The notes: generated from the letters alone by a model not told the origin. DNA of 64,000 nucleotides from Alcaligenes faecalis (GCF_002443155.1 NZ_CP023667.1:248001-312000), one strand, 5' to 3'; numbered from the stretch's first letter, positions 44,251 to 54,912 are shown. Numbers and translations are program-made.

Positions 44251-45363
44251 ATGTCCCAAGAACGACTGCCCCCACTCGCTAACATCCCGGCCCAGATTGC
44301 CTGCCTGAGGGATTACGAACCTTATGCCCGTCAGCGTATGCGTGCGCAGGACTGGGCTTACTTCAGCACGGGGGCGGCGGATGAGCTTACCCTGCAAGAC
44401 AATCTGGCCAGCTTCGGGCGTTGGGGGCTATGGCCTGCCGCCCTAAGTGAATTTGATCAGCCCTCAACCCGCTTGACGCTGCAAGGGCAGTCCATGGATT
44501 ACCCGATTCTTCTGGCCCCCGTGGCTTATCAGCGCTTGGCTCACCCTGAAGGTGAATTGGCCAGCGTACTGGGTGCGGGTGCGATGGGGGCGACTAGCGT
44601 AATCAGCATGCAGGCCAGTCATTCCTTTGAAGAGATCGCTGCACAGGCCCATGCTCCTTTGTGGGCGCAGTGGTATTGGCAAACGGATCGGGCATTTACT
44701 CTGGATTTGCTGGCTCAGCTTGAAGCGGCAGGTTATGCCGCGCTGATGTTGACGGTAGATGCCGCGGTCAATGGTGTACGTAATCAGGAGCAGCGTGCGG
44801 GCTTTGCCTTGCCGGAGGGCGTGGACGCCGTGAATCTGCGAGGAGCTCCCAAGCAACAGGCGGTGTTAGGTGCAGCAGGCACCAGCCCTTTGTTTGGTAG
44901 TGGGTTGTTAGAGACGGCGCCGACCTGGGGTGATCTGGCCTGGTTGGTGCAGAATAGTCCTCTACCTGTGTGGGTGAAGGGCGTGATGCGGCCCCGAGAC
45001 GCTCAGCGAGCCCTGGATACGGGGGTTGCCGGAATTGTTGTGTCCAATCACGGAGGGCGAACTTTGGATGGTGCTCCCGCCTCTGTGGACGTATTGGCAC
45101 AGGTTTGTCAGGTCGTGCAGGGCAGGGTGCCGGTCTTGATGGATGGTGGCATTCGACGCGGAACCGATGTGCTCAAGGCATTGGCGCTTGGTGCAACTGC
45201 TGTGATGATTGGCCGTCCCTACATATATGGTCTAGCTGCCGCAGGAGCGGCCGGTGTGGCGCATGTCCTGCATATTTTGCGGGCCGAACTGGAAGTGGCG
45301 ATGGCACTGACGGGTTGCAATACCTTGGCCGATATCGGCCCTGAGCTACTTTATCGATCCTGA
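44251..45363 (+). CDS. FMN-dependent alpha-hydroxy-acid oxidase / dehydrogenase
   Basis: A 370-residue TIM-barrel flavoenzyme of the lactate/glycolate oxidase family. Catalytic residues: Y38 (YFSTGAADE), Y142 (QWY), K243 (VKGV), H267 and R270 (SNHGGRTLDG); the FMN phosphate site is DGGIRRGTDV. It oxidises an L-2-hydroxy acid to the keto acid. It lies 21 bp after piuC, an arrangement suggesting cotranscription. The substrate is uncertain. The stop overlaps the convergent ampD end by 13 bp. Confidence 0.9.
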   Translation: MSQERLPPLANIPAQIACLRDYEPYARQRMRAQDWAYFSTGAADELTLQDNLASFGRWGLWPAALSEFDQPSTRLTLQGQSMDYPILLAPVAYQRLAHPEGELASVLGAGAMGATSVISMQASHSFEEIAAQAHAPLWAQWYWQTDRAFTLDLLAQLEAAGYAALMLTVDAAVNGVRNQEQRAGFALPEGVDAVNLRGAPKQQAVLGAAGTSPLFGSGLLETAPTWGDLAWLVQNSPLPVWVKGVMRPRDAQRALDTGVAGIVVSNHGGRTLDGAPASVDVLAQVCQVVQGRVPVLMDGGIRRGTDVLKALALGATAVMIGRPYIYGLAAAGAAGVAHVLHILRAELEVAMALTGCNTLADIGPELLYRS

Positions 45364-45986
45364 TCCGACGCGGCTCGTGGCTTGGGTTCCAGCTCTTGTT
45401 CCGGCAAGGTTTCTTTGGGCCAGCCATGTTCCCGCTTCACCCTTTCCCAATCAAAGAATGGCCCCGGGTCTGTCTTGCGTCCAGGGGCGATATGCTCGTG
45501 ACCACGTACCGCGGTCAAGTTATGGCGCATACGCAGGGCGCGGCTCAGGCGGGACAGTTCCCGGTACTGCGCTTCTGTAAAAGGCTCGAAATCGCTGCCT
45601 TCCAGCTCGATACCAATAGAAAAATCATTGCAGCGTTCGCGGTCTTCAAAGCGCGACATACCCGCATGCCAGGCACGGCGGGTAGTGGGAACAAACTGAA
45701 TGATGTGGCCTGTGCGCTGGATCAGAAAGTGCGCTGACACTTTCAGGTCCCGGATGTTCTCGAACCAGGGATGAGCACCGATATCCAGCTTGTTCTGGAA
45801 AAAATCCCGAATATAGGGTCCGCCAAACTCTTGCGGGGGCAGGCTGATATTGTGCAGCACCAGCAAGGTCGGGGTGTCGCCCTCGGGGCGCTCATCCTGA
45901 TTAGGAGACAGGGCGCGCAGGACATTGGCATGGGGTTTCAGCCAGCCCTGGCGGTCCAGGTCGTAGGCGTGGTGCATGCGGGCCAT
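45351..45986 (-). CDS. ampD: N-acetyl-anhydromuramyl-L-alanine amidase AmpD
   Basis: A 211-residue cytosolic zinc amidase that cleaves anhydromuropeptides in cell-wall recycling; loss in many bacteria raises AmpC beta-lactamase. Zinc ligands are visible in LLVLHNISLP (His) and GHEHIAPGRKTDPG (His, Asp); AWHAGMSRFEDRE is a family motif. It lies 4 bp after the PP0621-like gene in the ypjD operon. The Arg/Glu-rich C-terminal tail of about 20 residues is longer than in E. coli AmpD. Confidence 0.93.
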   Translation of the reverse strand: MARMHHAYDLDRQGWLKPHANVLRALSPNQDERPEGDTPTLLVLHNISLPPQEFGGPYIRDFFQNKLDIGAHPWFENIRDLKVSAHFLIQRTGHIIQFVPTTRRAWHAGMSRFEDRERCNDFSIGIELEGSDFEPFTEAQYRELSRLSRALRMRHNLTAVRGHEHIAPGRKTDPGPFFDWERVKREHGWPKETLPEQELEPKPRAASDQDR

Positions 45987-45990
45987 GGCC

Positions 45991-46242
45991 TTAACTGCGC
46001 GGGCCGCGCTTGGCGTGTTCCAGGCTGCACCAGGTGTGATGATTGCTCATCAGGGCTTCGGAGCGAGGCAGAAAAATGCCGCAGTGCGCGCAACGAACCA
46101 TCTCTTCCGCGCTGCCTTGTTTGCGGGGCGGGCGCATGGTCGGGTTGGGTGGGTTGCGCTTGCGGGCCTTGTTTTGTGACACGATGCGGGCAATGATCAT
46201 GGCCGCCAGGATGGCTACAACCCAAAATAAGACTTTACCCAA
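45991..46242 (-). CDS. PP0621-like small membrane protein
   Basis: An 83-residue protein starting at TTG 46242 (GAGGG just upstream). One membrane helix at the N-terminus (VLFWVVAILAAMIIARIV) is followed by a linker and a CAHCG...WCSLEH cysteine motif that may bind zinc. The start overlaps the last codons of ypjD, so translation is coupled. The function is unknown. An ATG further up the frame lies inside ypjD and has no ribosome site. Confidence 0.75.
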   Translation of the reverse strand: MGKVLFWVVAILAAMIIARIVSQNKARKRNPPNPTMRPPRKQGSAEEMVRCAHCGIFLPRSEALMSNHHTWCSLEHAKRGPRS

Positions 46243-47086
46243 TTTTCCCTCGTTGCAAGATGACGTCCAGTACAAAGTGGCTGCCTGTATAGGCTAGCAG
46301 CAGGAAGGCAAAACCGGCCAAGGTCCAGCGCAAGGCAACGCGACCACGCCATCCATACTGTTTTCGACCCCATAATAAGCCACCAAATGTAACCCAGGAT
46401 AGCAAGGTAAAGACAGTTTTGTGGTCAGCAGGCAAAAATTTACCGTCTATCGCCATGGAGACGGCGGCACCGCTCAGGATCGTGAAGGTCAGAATCACGA
46501 AAGAGACACGGATCAGGCGGAACAGCAGCTCTTCCTGCACCAGCAGGGGCGGCATGGTATCCAGAACCCGGCTGAACAAACCGCGTTGTTCCTGATGCAA
46601 AATAGGGCGGTGCAACTGGCGGTCCAGCGCCGTCATCAAGACCGCATGCAGGGCGGCCACGGTACTTAGCCCATAGGCGACCAGTGCAATCATCAAGTGG
46701 ATGCGCAGCCATTCATTGCCGACGTGGTTGACGATATGGCCATTGGGAAAGGCCATGGCCAGCAGGCTGACGATTGTGGCTGCAGGCAGTAGAATGAGCA
46801 GCAGGCTGTCCAGACGCAGATACAGGCTTTGGAACCAGAACACCACCATGCCCAGCCAGATTGCCGCCGACAGGGCCAACGCCCAGCTCAGATGCAGCCC
46901 CTGGGGCAGCACAATCGTCAGCAACAGGCCCGCTCCGTGCACAATGATGGCGCAGAGCAAAGCCACCCGGCTGGGGGCGTTCAGTACGGTTCGGGTGCTG
47001 CCGCGAGTCAAAGGACGCCATAGCGAGATCGACAGCACGATGTACGCCAGTGCGGCGAGCAAGTGAAATACAATACTTGCAGACAT
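46235..47086 (-). CDS. ypjD: YpjD-like cytochrome c assembly family membrane protein
   Basis: A 283-residue inner-membrane protein with about eight membrane segments, of the CcsA/HemX-like family. HLMIALVAYGLSTVAALHA and GKFLPADHKTVFTLLSWVTF are typical segments. As in many proteobacteria it is divergent from ffh. E. coli YpjD is still poorly characterised; a link to cytochrome c biogenesis is only by family. ATG 47086 is chosen over the open frame to 47128. Confidence 0.88.
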   Translation of the reverse strand: MSASIVFHLLAALAYIVLSISLWRPLTRGSTRTVLNAPSRVALLCAIIVHGAGLLLTIVLPQGLHLSWALALSAAIWLGMVVFWFQSLYLRLDSLLLILLPAATIVSLLAMAFPNGHIVNHVGNEWLRIHLMIALVAYGLSTVAALHAVLMTALDRQLHRPILHQEQRGLFSRVLDTMPPLLVQEELLFRLIRVSFVILTFTILSGAAVSMAIDGKFLPADHKTVFTLLSWVTFGGLLWGRKQYGWRGRVALRWTLAGFAFLLLAYTGSHFVLDVILQRGKIG

Positions 47087-47189
47087 AAGTCCCGGATTTC
47101 CTGAAAAACGGTACGGGGCGTACCTCAAGTGGCCATTTTATTCTTATTCGTAGACCACACGATAACCTAGTTTAAGCGAACCCAGTCCT

Positions 47190-48614
47190 ATGTTTGAAAA
47201 TCTGACCCAGCGTATGTCGCGTGTGGTGAAAACCATGCGCGGACAGGCTCGTCTGACCGAATCCAATACTCAGGAGATGTTGAGGGAAGTCCGTCTGGCT
47301 TTGCTGGAAGCGGACGTGGCCTTGCCCGTCGTGCGCGATTTTGTGGCACGGGTCAAAGAAAAAGCGCTTGGTGTTGAAGTTGCCGACAGCTTGAATCCTG
47401 GCCAGGCGCTGGTGGGGGTTGTCCACCAGGAGCTGACCAATCTGATGGGGGCAGACCTGGGCGACAACGCCAGCGAACTGTCCTTGGCGGCACAGCCACC
47501 CGCGATCATCCTGATGGCCGGTCTGCAAGGTGCAGGTAAAACGACTACCACTGGTAAGCTGGCCAAATGGCTGAGCGAAGGTGGTCACGTTCAGCATGGC
47601 CGTAAAACAGGCAAGAAGAAAGTGCTGGTGGTCAGTGCTGACGTCTATCGTCCCGCCGCTATCGAACAGCTGAAAACCGTTGCCGCCCAAGTGGGCGTCG
47701 AGTTCCTGCCCTCCGATCCCAGCCAGAAGCCCGCAGACATTGCCCGCAATGCCCTGGACCACGCCAAACGTCACCACTTTGATGTGCTGATCGTCGACAC
47801 GGCCGGTCGCCTGGGTATTGACGAAGAAATGATGCGCGAGATTCGCGCTCTGTACGACCTGCTGAACCCTATCGAAACCCTGTTCGTGGTGGATGCCATG
47901 CAGGGTCAGGACGCGGTTAACGTTGCCAAAGCCTTTGCAGACGCCTTGCCGCTGACCGGTGTGGTGCTGACCAAGCTGGACGGTGATGCACGTGGTGGTG
48001 CCGCCTTGTCGGTGCGCCATGTCACTGGCAAACCGCTCAAATTTGTAGGTGTGTCGGAAAAACTGGATGGCCTGGAGCCGTTCCATCCCGAGCGTATGGC
48101 TCAGCGCGTGCTGGGCATGGGCGACATTGTTTCCTTGGTCGAGCAGGCCCAGCGCAATATCGATATTGCCGATGCGCAAAAGATTACCGACAAGATCAAG
48201 GCGGGCGACAAGTTCGACTTGAACGACTTTCGCGACCAGCTGCAGCAAGTTAAAAAGCTGGGTGATATGGGTTCCTTGCTGGAAAAACTGCCTGCGCAGT
48301 TCTCCCAGGCTGCATCCCAGTTGCAAGGCGGCCAAGCTGAGCAGCAACTGCGTCGTACCGAAGGTATCTTGAACTCCATGACGCCTACCGAGCGTGCCAA
48401 GCCCGAATTGCTCAAGGCCTCGCGCAAGCGTCGTATCGCAGCCGGCTCCGGTGTATCGGTACAAGAGGTCAACCGCTTGCTGAATCAGTTCGAGCAAATG
48501 CAAGGCATGATGAAGCAGATGAAAAAAGGCGGCATGGCCAAGATGATGCGCGGCCTGGGTGGGATGGGGGCCTTGAAAGGTCTGGCTGGTAAAGGCTTCA
48601 AGGGCTTTCGTTAA
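47190..48614 (+). CDS. ffh: Signal recognition particle protein Ffh
   Basis: A 474-residue SRP GTPase that targets nascent membrane proteins. The N domain is at 1-85, and the G domain has GLQGAGKTTTTGKLA, DTAGRLGID and TKLDGDARGG. The M domain (about 300-474) ends in a Met/Lys/Gly-rich tail that binds 4.5S RNA and signal sequences. Confidence 0.98.
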   Translation: MFENLTQRMSRVVKTMRGQARLTESNTQEMLREVRLALLEADVALPVVRDFVARVKEKALGVEVADSLNPGQALVGVVHQELTNLMGADLGDNASELSLAAQPPAIILMAGLQGAGKTTTTGKLAKWLSEGGHVQHGRKTGKKKVLVVSADVYRPAAIEQLKTVAAQVGVEFLPSDPSQKPADIARNALDHAKRHHFDVLIVDTAGRLGIDEEMMREIRALYDLLNPIETLFVVDAMQGQDAVNVAKAFADALPLTGVVLTKLDGDARGGAALSVRHVTGKPLKFVGVSEKLDGLEPFHPERMAQRVLGMGDIVSLVEQAQRNIDIADAQKITDKIKAGDKFDLNDFRDQLQQVKKLGDMGSLLEKLPAQFSQAASQLQGGQAEQQLRRTEGILNSMTPTERAKPELLKASRKRRIAAGSGVSVQEVNRLLNQFEQMQGMMKQMKKGGMAKMMRGLGGMGALKGLAGKGFKGFR

Positions 48615-48670
48615 GACGTCGTCGCAAGCTGCGGGAATAGTTGATTTGTTCCCGTCAGTGCCTGTCACAA

Positions 48671-48712
48671 AACAAAATGCCCGATGCATTGCATCGGGCA
48701 TTTTGTTTTGGC
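48671..48712 (+). terminator. Terminator of ffh
   Basis: ACAAAATGCCCGATGCA pairs with its complement up to GGGCATTTTGT and ends in TTTTG. It sits between convergent genes and can act in both directions. Confidence 0.9.
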
Positions 48713-48767
48713 TTGTCCATGAATCCATGGCTTGGCAGCCATGGATAACGGCACGCTGAATCGGGTT

Positions 48768-49211
48768 TTACAGCGCCGGAATACGCAGTACCTGACCGGG
48801 GTAAATCTTGTCAGGATGGCTGAGCATAGGCTTGTTGGCCTCAAAAATAACGGTGTATTTCGCACCGTTCGCCTTGCCGTAGTGGGTTTCAGCAATTTTC
48901 CACAGGGTGTCGCCTTTCTGTACGGTGTACATGGTGGCTTCAGCGGAAGGCTGAGCAACGCTGAGCTGGTTGTCGACCTGCGAGACACCCAGGGTATTGC
49001 CCAAAGCCAGCACAATTTTTTCGGCCTGTTCTGTGGAGGCAGCCTGGCCGCTAACCGTAACTTTGTCGCCATCAACCGTCAGATTCAGACCGTCGGCGGA
49101 AAGTTGGTGTTTGGCCAGTTCTTTCTGGAGTTCGTCTGCAGTTGCTGCTTTGGCTTCGTTGGCACCAAAGAGTTTTTCGCCGACATCTTTAAGAAAACTG
49201 AATACGCCCAT
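48768..49211 (-). CDS. BON and LysM domain protein (Kbp/YgaU-like)
   Basis: A 147-residue protein. Residues about 25-85 form a BON domain (LTVDGDKVTVSGQA) and about 95-146 a LysM domain (YTVQKGDTLWKIAETHYG, then IYPGQVLRIP). The domain order and size match E. coli Kbp (YgaU), a cytosolic potassium-binding protein. No signal peptide is present. There is a 130-bp gap from thiS upstream. Confidence 0.9.
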   Translation of the reverse strand: MGVFSFLKDVGEKLFGANEAKAATADELQKELAKHQLSADGLNLTVDGDKVTVSGQAASTEQAEKIVLALGNTLGVSQVDNQLSVAQPSAEATMYTVQKGDTLWKIAETHYGKANGAKYTVIFEANKPMLSHPDKIYPGQVLRIPAL

Positions 49212-49341
49212 CGCTTTGCTCCTGAAGTTAGGGTTCCATGGCCGCCTGCTTGATGGCAGGCGAGACGGCCCATTATGACCTCATTTTCAGCTCTGAAGCC
49301 GTAGCTGAATGTCAGCAATTGTGCATTTTACAGGGCGAGTA

Positions 49342-49542
49342 TCAGCCGCCTCCGACGGCAACCACGATTTCTATCGTGTCGCCTTCCTTGATAGCAGTGC
49401 TGGCGTGCTGGCTTTTGGGCACGATATCGCCGTTCAGTTCCACGGCAATGCGTTTGTTCTCGTAGCCCAGCTCGATAATCAGCGTGCCAACCGTGTCGGA
49501 GTTTTTCAGAGTCTTGCTCTGGCCATTCAGGGTAATGTTCAT
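49342..49542 (-). CDS. thiS: Sulfur carrier protein ThiS
   Basis: A 66-residue ubiquitin-like protein ending in GGG, whose terminal Gly is thiocarboxylated to donate sulfur for the thiamin thiazole ring. Seen: MNITLNGQ at the start and GDTIEIVVAVGGG at the end. It is third in an apparent trmB-pip-thiS operon (42 bp after pip). thiG, the usual partner, is absent from the window. Confidence 0.93.
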   Translation of the reverse strand: MNITLNGQSKTLKNSDTVGTLIIELGYENKRIAVELNGDIVPKSQHASTAIKEGDTIEIVVAVGGG

Positions 49543-49584
49543 TCTTGTCTCTGGATATGGTCCGGGCCGCGCCGGACAAGTGAT

Positions 49585-51296
<1,712 letters not shown>

Positions 51297-51437
51297 GGTT
51301 GTGGCGCGGGCATCAGGAATGGCTCGCGTATTAGCTAAAAGCGGGAAAGCTCTATTGTAGTGAGTCTTGCCACTGAATTCATGGGGATGCACGTGAAAAA
51401 GATAGGGCGGGAACCACGCATCAAGAAAAGATCGCGC

Positions 51438-51443
51438 TATAAT
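51438..51443 (+). promoter_or_regulatory. -10 element of the tRNA-Gly promoter
   Basis: A perfect TATAAT lies about 55 bp upstream of the tRNA. The -35 region is not well matched. Confidence 0.5.
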
Positions 51444-51498
51444 TTTCGCTTCCCCATTCGCGGGATCGTCTGCTTTAGATGCAGACCTCTCCATCAGG

Positions 51499-51572
51499 GC
51501 GGGTGTAGTTTAATGGTAAAACTGATGCTTCCCAAGCATCCGTCGTGGGTTCGATTCCCATCACCCGCTCCA
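51499..51572 (+). tRNA. tRNA-Gly (anticodon CCC)
   Basis: A complete cloverleaf with acceptor GCGGGTG/CACCCGC, D arm, anticodon stem GATGC/GCATC with loop TTCCCAA (anticodon CCC), T arm TGGGTTCGATTCCCA, and an encoded CCA end. It stands alone, divergent from trmB. Confidence 0.96.
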
Positions 51573-52099
51573 GTTCTGCTTTGTTTCCAACTCCCCCGTT
51601 GTTCTGTAACGATTTCCCAAGACAGGCTTTGGAGCTCTCGGGATTCGAGTGTGTTGGCCTGCAACACTACTGCATTTCTACTTCTTAGGCGGTGGTAGCC
51701 GCTGATCCTTCAAGCGAAACTTGATACATGCCGTTAAGTATCGAAAATGGGTACACGTTTTATTGACGTGTCGACGAAATCGGAATGTTGAACCATGGCT
51801 CTTGCTACGGCTTGGAGTCCGAATCAGCTTGATGCGCAGTTACTCACTTTGTCTCCCAGGAGTGAGCTGGAAAGACTTCTTATTCTGAGATCCCGCTTTT
51901 CGGTGTTTCCGGCTGTACCCACTTGGGTATGGAGAGTTTTACTGAAAGCATGTACTGTGTGTTGATTGTTCATATTTGAATATATCTGATAATTAAAGGT
52001 TCAAATATGAGAGCTTTATGGGTTCTGGGCTAAATCTGGTATATGTTCATATTTGAGTTTTTATGATTTATATTTATTCATATATGAATGGATAGAAAT
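51573..52099. other. Gene-poor AT-rich stretch between tRNA-Gly and hipB
   Basis: About 525 bp without a supported gene. A 56-codon frame (51795-51965) begins ATG but lacks a ribosome site and looks unnatural. The right half is strikingly AT-rich compared with the neighbouring core genes and carries the hip operator array. I see no integrase remnant and no repeat of the tRNA 3' end in the window. Confidence 0.6.
51969..52088. promoter_or_regulatory. Array of four hip operators
   Basis: Four copies of a 12-bp near-palindrome: TTCATATTTGAA (51969-51980), TTCAAATATGAG (52000-52011, inverted), TTCATATTTGAG (52046-52057) and TTCATATATGAA (52077-52088, perfect). Starts are 31, 46 and 31 bp apart. 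The last one abuts the hipB start. HipB-type repressors bind repeated sites of this kind. Confidence 0.8.
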
Positions 52100-52513
52100 A
52101 TGACTGATTCAGAGAATAAAAAGGCTCCTCGTAATGTCATCTCCCGTCCTGTAGACCGTGCCTTGCTGCGGCTGGGGCGGGATATCTCTGCGGCTCGCCG
52201 TGCGCGACGATTAAGCCAAGAGGATTTGGCCCAGCGTATTGGTACGTCGTTGAGCACAGTCCGGCGCATGGAGGATGGTAATGCCGGTACTGCCTTGCAT
52301 ACCTTTTTAAGCGCTTTGCATGTGTTGGGACGCTTGAATGATATGACTAAAGTCATGGCCATGGAAAATGATGCCTTGGGGATGGACTTGCTGCGTGAGC
52401 AGTTACCCCAGCGCGTCAGGCGCCCACGGCGTATCAAAGCGGATCAAACCGCGGGGGCCAAGTCGCAAGATGATTCGGACTCTGTGGATCCTGACAAGTT
52501 GGAAGGTTTCTGA
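52100..52513 (+). CDS. hipB: HipB-like XRE-family antitoxin / repressor
   Basis: A 137-residue protein. An XRE helix-turn-helix occupies about residues 24-80 (SQEDLAQRIGTSLSTVRRME). A charged C-terminal tail (about 95-137, RRPRRIK) is longer than in E. coli HipB (88 residues). It should repress its operon through the four upstream sites and neutralise HipA. ATG 52100 is preferred; ATG 52088 lies inside the last operator. Its stop overlaps the hipA start by one base. Confidence 0.85.
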   Translation: MTDSENKKAPRNVISRPVDRALLRLGRDISAARRARRLSQEDLAQRIGTSLSTVRRMEDGNAGTALHTFLSALHVLGRLNDMTKVMAMENDALGMDLLREQLPQRVRRPRRIKADQTAGAKSQDDSDSVDPDKLEGF

Positions 52514-53739
52514 TGATGACACGATCTGCCAAGCGCTCAGACCTGGAGGTGCACCTGGGTTCCAGTGCGCATATTGTGGGGCGCTTGTATCTGGGTAATG
52601 GCAGACGCAGTGCCTTTAGCTATAACGAGGCCTGGCTCCAGGACGAGCGCTTTTTTATGCTCTCTCCTGATTTGCAATCAGCCTCGGGGGTTCAATATCC
52701 CCAAAATACGTTTTTTCTGGCTTTGGAGGATACGGCTCCTGACTCCTGGGGACAGCGAGTCATTCGGCGTGCACACGCCAAGTTGCGGCAAGAAAATCGT
52801 GATCTGCTCGCTCTGGAGCCGGTAGATTTTTTGATGTGGGTTGATGATGAAGCACGGGTAGGTGCTCTGCGTCTTTTTGATCCACAGAAAAAAGTTTATT
52901 TGCGTTCGGGAGATGCAGCCCGACACGTCCCGCCTTTGCTGGAGTTGGATCGTGTTTTACAGGCGGCGCGTGCCTTGGAGGACGGGACGGAAAGTAAGCA
53001 GGATCTGCAGTACCTGCTTGGGCAAGGAACATCCTTGGGTGGTGCCCGCCCAAAATCTACCGTTCGCGATACGGATGGCCGTCTGGCCCTGGGCAAGTTT
53101 CCCAGTCAGGCTGACCAGCGTGATGTGATTCGGGGTGAGGTGCTCGCCATGAAGTTGGCTGCCAATGCGGGCATCACGGTCGCAGAGACTCGTATCGAGC
53201 TGATTAATGGCACAGCGGTAGCCATTATTCGGCGCTTTGATCGAAATGACGAAGGCGCACGTATTCCCTATCTATCCGCAGCCAGCATGTTGCAGTCTGA
53301 TGGCCGTGATGCCATTCATGCTTATACCGAATTGGTGGATGTTTTGTTACAGGACGGGGCCAATCCGATTGCTGATATTCATCAGTTGTGGCGCAGATTG
53401 GCCTTCAATTTCTTGATCTGTAATACCGATGATCACTTGCGTAATACGGGCTTTCTATATGACGCACGTAATCATGGATGGCGCCTGGCTCCGGCGTTTG
53501 ACTTGAATCCAATGCCTGGTGACAGGCGGGAAAGTAAAACGTGGCTGACAGAGGATTCCGGGCCTATTGATAGCCGGGCTATTTTGATGGATGGGGCGCC
53601 ATACTTCAGGTTAACGGTGGGGGATGCAGAAGCAATCTGGGCAGAGCTTGTTCAGGCTGTCAGTCGGTGGCGCAGCGTCGCCAAAGGGCTAGGTATGCAA
53701 AGTACGGATCTGGTGGATTTTGAACCGGCATTTGCTTAA
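52513..53739 (+). CDS. hipA: HipA-family serine/threonine kinase toxin
   Basis: A 408-residue kinase. The N-terminal HipA domain includes YPQNTFFLALEDTAPDSWG (about 70-90). The GTSLGGARPKS loop is at about 175-185, the catalytic segment NFLICNTDDHLRN at about 298-310, and the metal-binding LAPAFDLNP near 330. All kinase motifs look intact. HipA of E. coli phosphorylates GltX and causes growth arrest; the target of this more divergent member is unknown. It overlaps hipB as TGATG. Confidence 0.9.
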   Translation: MMTRSAKRSDLEVHLGSSAHIVGRLYLGNGRRSAFSYNEAWLQDERFFMLSPDLQSASGVQYPQNTFFLALEDTAPDSWGQRVIRRAHAKLRQENRDLLALEPVDFLMWVDDEARVGALRLFDPQKKVYLRSGDAARHVPPLLELDRVLQAARALEDGTESKQDLQYLLGQGTSLGGARPKSTVRDTDGRLALGKFPSQADQRDVIRGEVLAMKLAANAGITVAETRIELINGTAVAIIRRFDRNDEGARIPYLSAASMLQSDGRDAIHAYTELVDVLLQDGANPIADIHQLWRRLAFNFLICNTDDHLRNTGFLYDARNHGWRLAPAFDLNPMPGDRRESKTWLTEDSGPIDSRAILMDGAPYFRLTVGDAEAIWAELVQAVSRWRSVAKGLGMQSTDLVDFEPAFA

Positions 53740-53766
53740 CGCTATTCCCATGGCACTATATCCAGC

Positions 53767-54804
53767 ATGCAAGAAGATCTTTTTGGCGATGCCATTCCTC
53801 AGCCTCCCGCTGCAAAGCCCGCCGCTGCCTCCCGTCGCAAAATCACCAAAGTCAGCCTTGCCGCCTCCGCGCTGGAGCTGAGTGATCTGGCGGCACAGCT
53901 TCCTGAAACCTTGCGCTTCGGTGTCTCCACCTGGTCTTACCCCGGTTGGGAAGGCTTGATCTGGGATGGCGAGTACGAGTCGAACATCTTGTCCAAGCAC
54001 GGGCTGGAGGCTTATCACCAGCATCCCTTGATGCGTACCGTCTGTGTTGATCGCACTTTCTGGCGTCCTTTGACGGTCACGCAGTATTCTGCCTACGCCG
54101 CACAGGTGGATGAGGATTTCCGCTTTGTCGTGAAATGTCCCTCCATGATCACGGATGCTCAGGTCCGTGATGAGCAAGGCAAGGTGCGCAAGTCAAATCC
54201 GGACTTTCTGGATAGTCGTCTGGCTGTAGAGCAGTTTGTGCAGCCTGCGGTCGAGGGCTTGCGTGCCAAGTTGGGTGTCTTGGTCTTCCAGTTAAGTCCG
54301 TTGTCCTGGGGCTGGTTGAATCGTCTGGCAGAGTTGTTTGACAAGTTGGGGCAGATGCTGGCGGCGGCGCGAGAGGCTTTACCGCAGGGTTCACAAGTGG
54401 TGCTTGCTGTAGAAGTCCGAGATCCGGAGCTGCTGACCCAAAGTCTTGTCGATACGCTCAAGGCCAATGGCGCGACGTTTTGCTTGGGCCTGCACGGCAA
54501 GATGCCGCCGATTGAGGAGCAACTGCCTGTATTGCGCGCCTTGTGGCCGGGACCCTTGGTGTGTCGCTGGAACTTGAACCGGGAGTTTGGTGCTTACGGC
54601 TATGCCGATGCTCAAAAAAAGCATACCCCCTTCGATGCCATCGTCAGCGAGGACTTGCATACCCGCACGGTGCTGGCGCGCACGATTCGTGGAATTACGG
54701 GGGCGGGGCAGGCGGCTTATGTGACGATCAGCAATGATGCGGAAGGCTGTGCGCCGCTGTCCATACAGCGGCTGGCGCAACTTGTTGTGGCACAAGAAAA
54801 ATAA
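53767..54804 (+). CDS. DUF72-family protein
   Basis: A 345-residue protein with a TIM-barrel-like DUF72 domain from about residue 48 (LRFGVSTWSYPGWEG) to the end (TRTVLARTIRGIT, AYVTISNDAEGCAPLS). The first 40 residues are a Pro/Ala-rich variable leader. The family is widespread but its reaction is unknown to me. It starts 28 bp after hipA, though the spacer and content suggest an independent gene. Confidence 0.85.
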   Translation: MQEDLFGDAIPQPPAAKPAAASRRKITKVSLAASALELSDLAAQLPETLRFGVSTWSYPGWEGLIWDGEYESNILSKHGLEAYHQHPLMRTVCVDRTFWRPLTVTQYSAYAAQVDEDFRFVVKCPSMITDAQVRDEQGKVRKSNPDFLDSRLAVEQFVQPAVEGLRAKLGVLVFQLSPLSWGWLNRLAELFDKLGQMLAAAREALPQGSQVVLAVEVRDPELLTQSLVDTLKANGATFCLGLHGKMPPIEEQLPVLRALWPGPLVCRWNLNREFGAYGYADAQKKHTPFDAIVSEDLHTRTVLARTIRGITGAGQAAYVTISNDAEGCAPLSIQRLAQLVVAQEK

Positions 54805-54806
54805 CC

Positions 54807-54862
54807 GCAGGTCTTGAGAAGCGATCCTCAAAAGTGTGACGATTCACAAGACCTGTTGTGTT
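54807..54862. terminator. Long hairpin after the DUF72 gene
   Basis: CAGGTCTTG at 54807-54815 pairs with CAAGACCTG further on, across a loop of about 30 nt, followed by TTGTGTTG. It separates convergent genes. The long loop makes it a weak candidate. Confidence 0.4.
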
Positions 54863-54912
54863 GCCTGATGAGCTGGGGGCTCAATGCGTGCGGGTTCTGG
54901 CCCCGCTCGTGA

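Noticed and set aside
47172..48728. 518-codon antisense frame opposite ffh
   Set aside because: It is a shadow of a universally conserved gene.
51499..51572. tRNA-Gly as a proven integration site
   Set aside because: No second copy of the tRNA 3' end and no integrase are visible, so it remains only a possibility.
51795..51965. 56-codon open frame between tRNA-Gly and hipB
   Set aside because: No ribosome site, an unnatural Trp/Cys-rich end, and no family resemblance.
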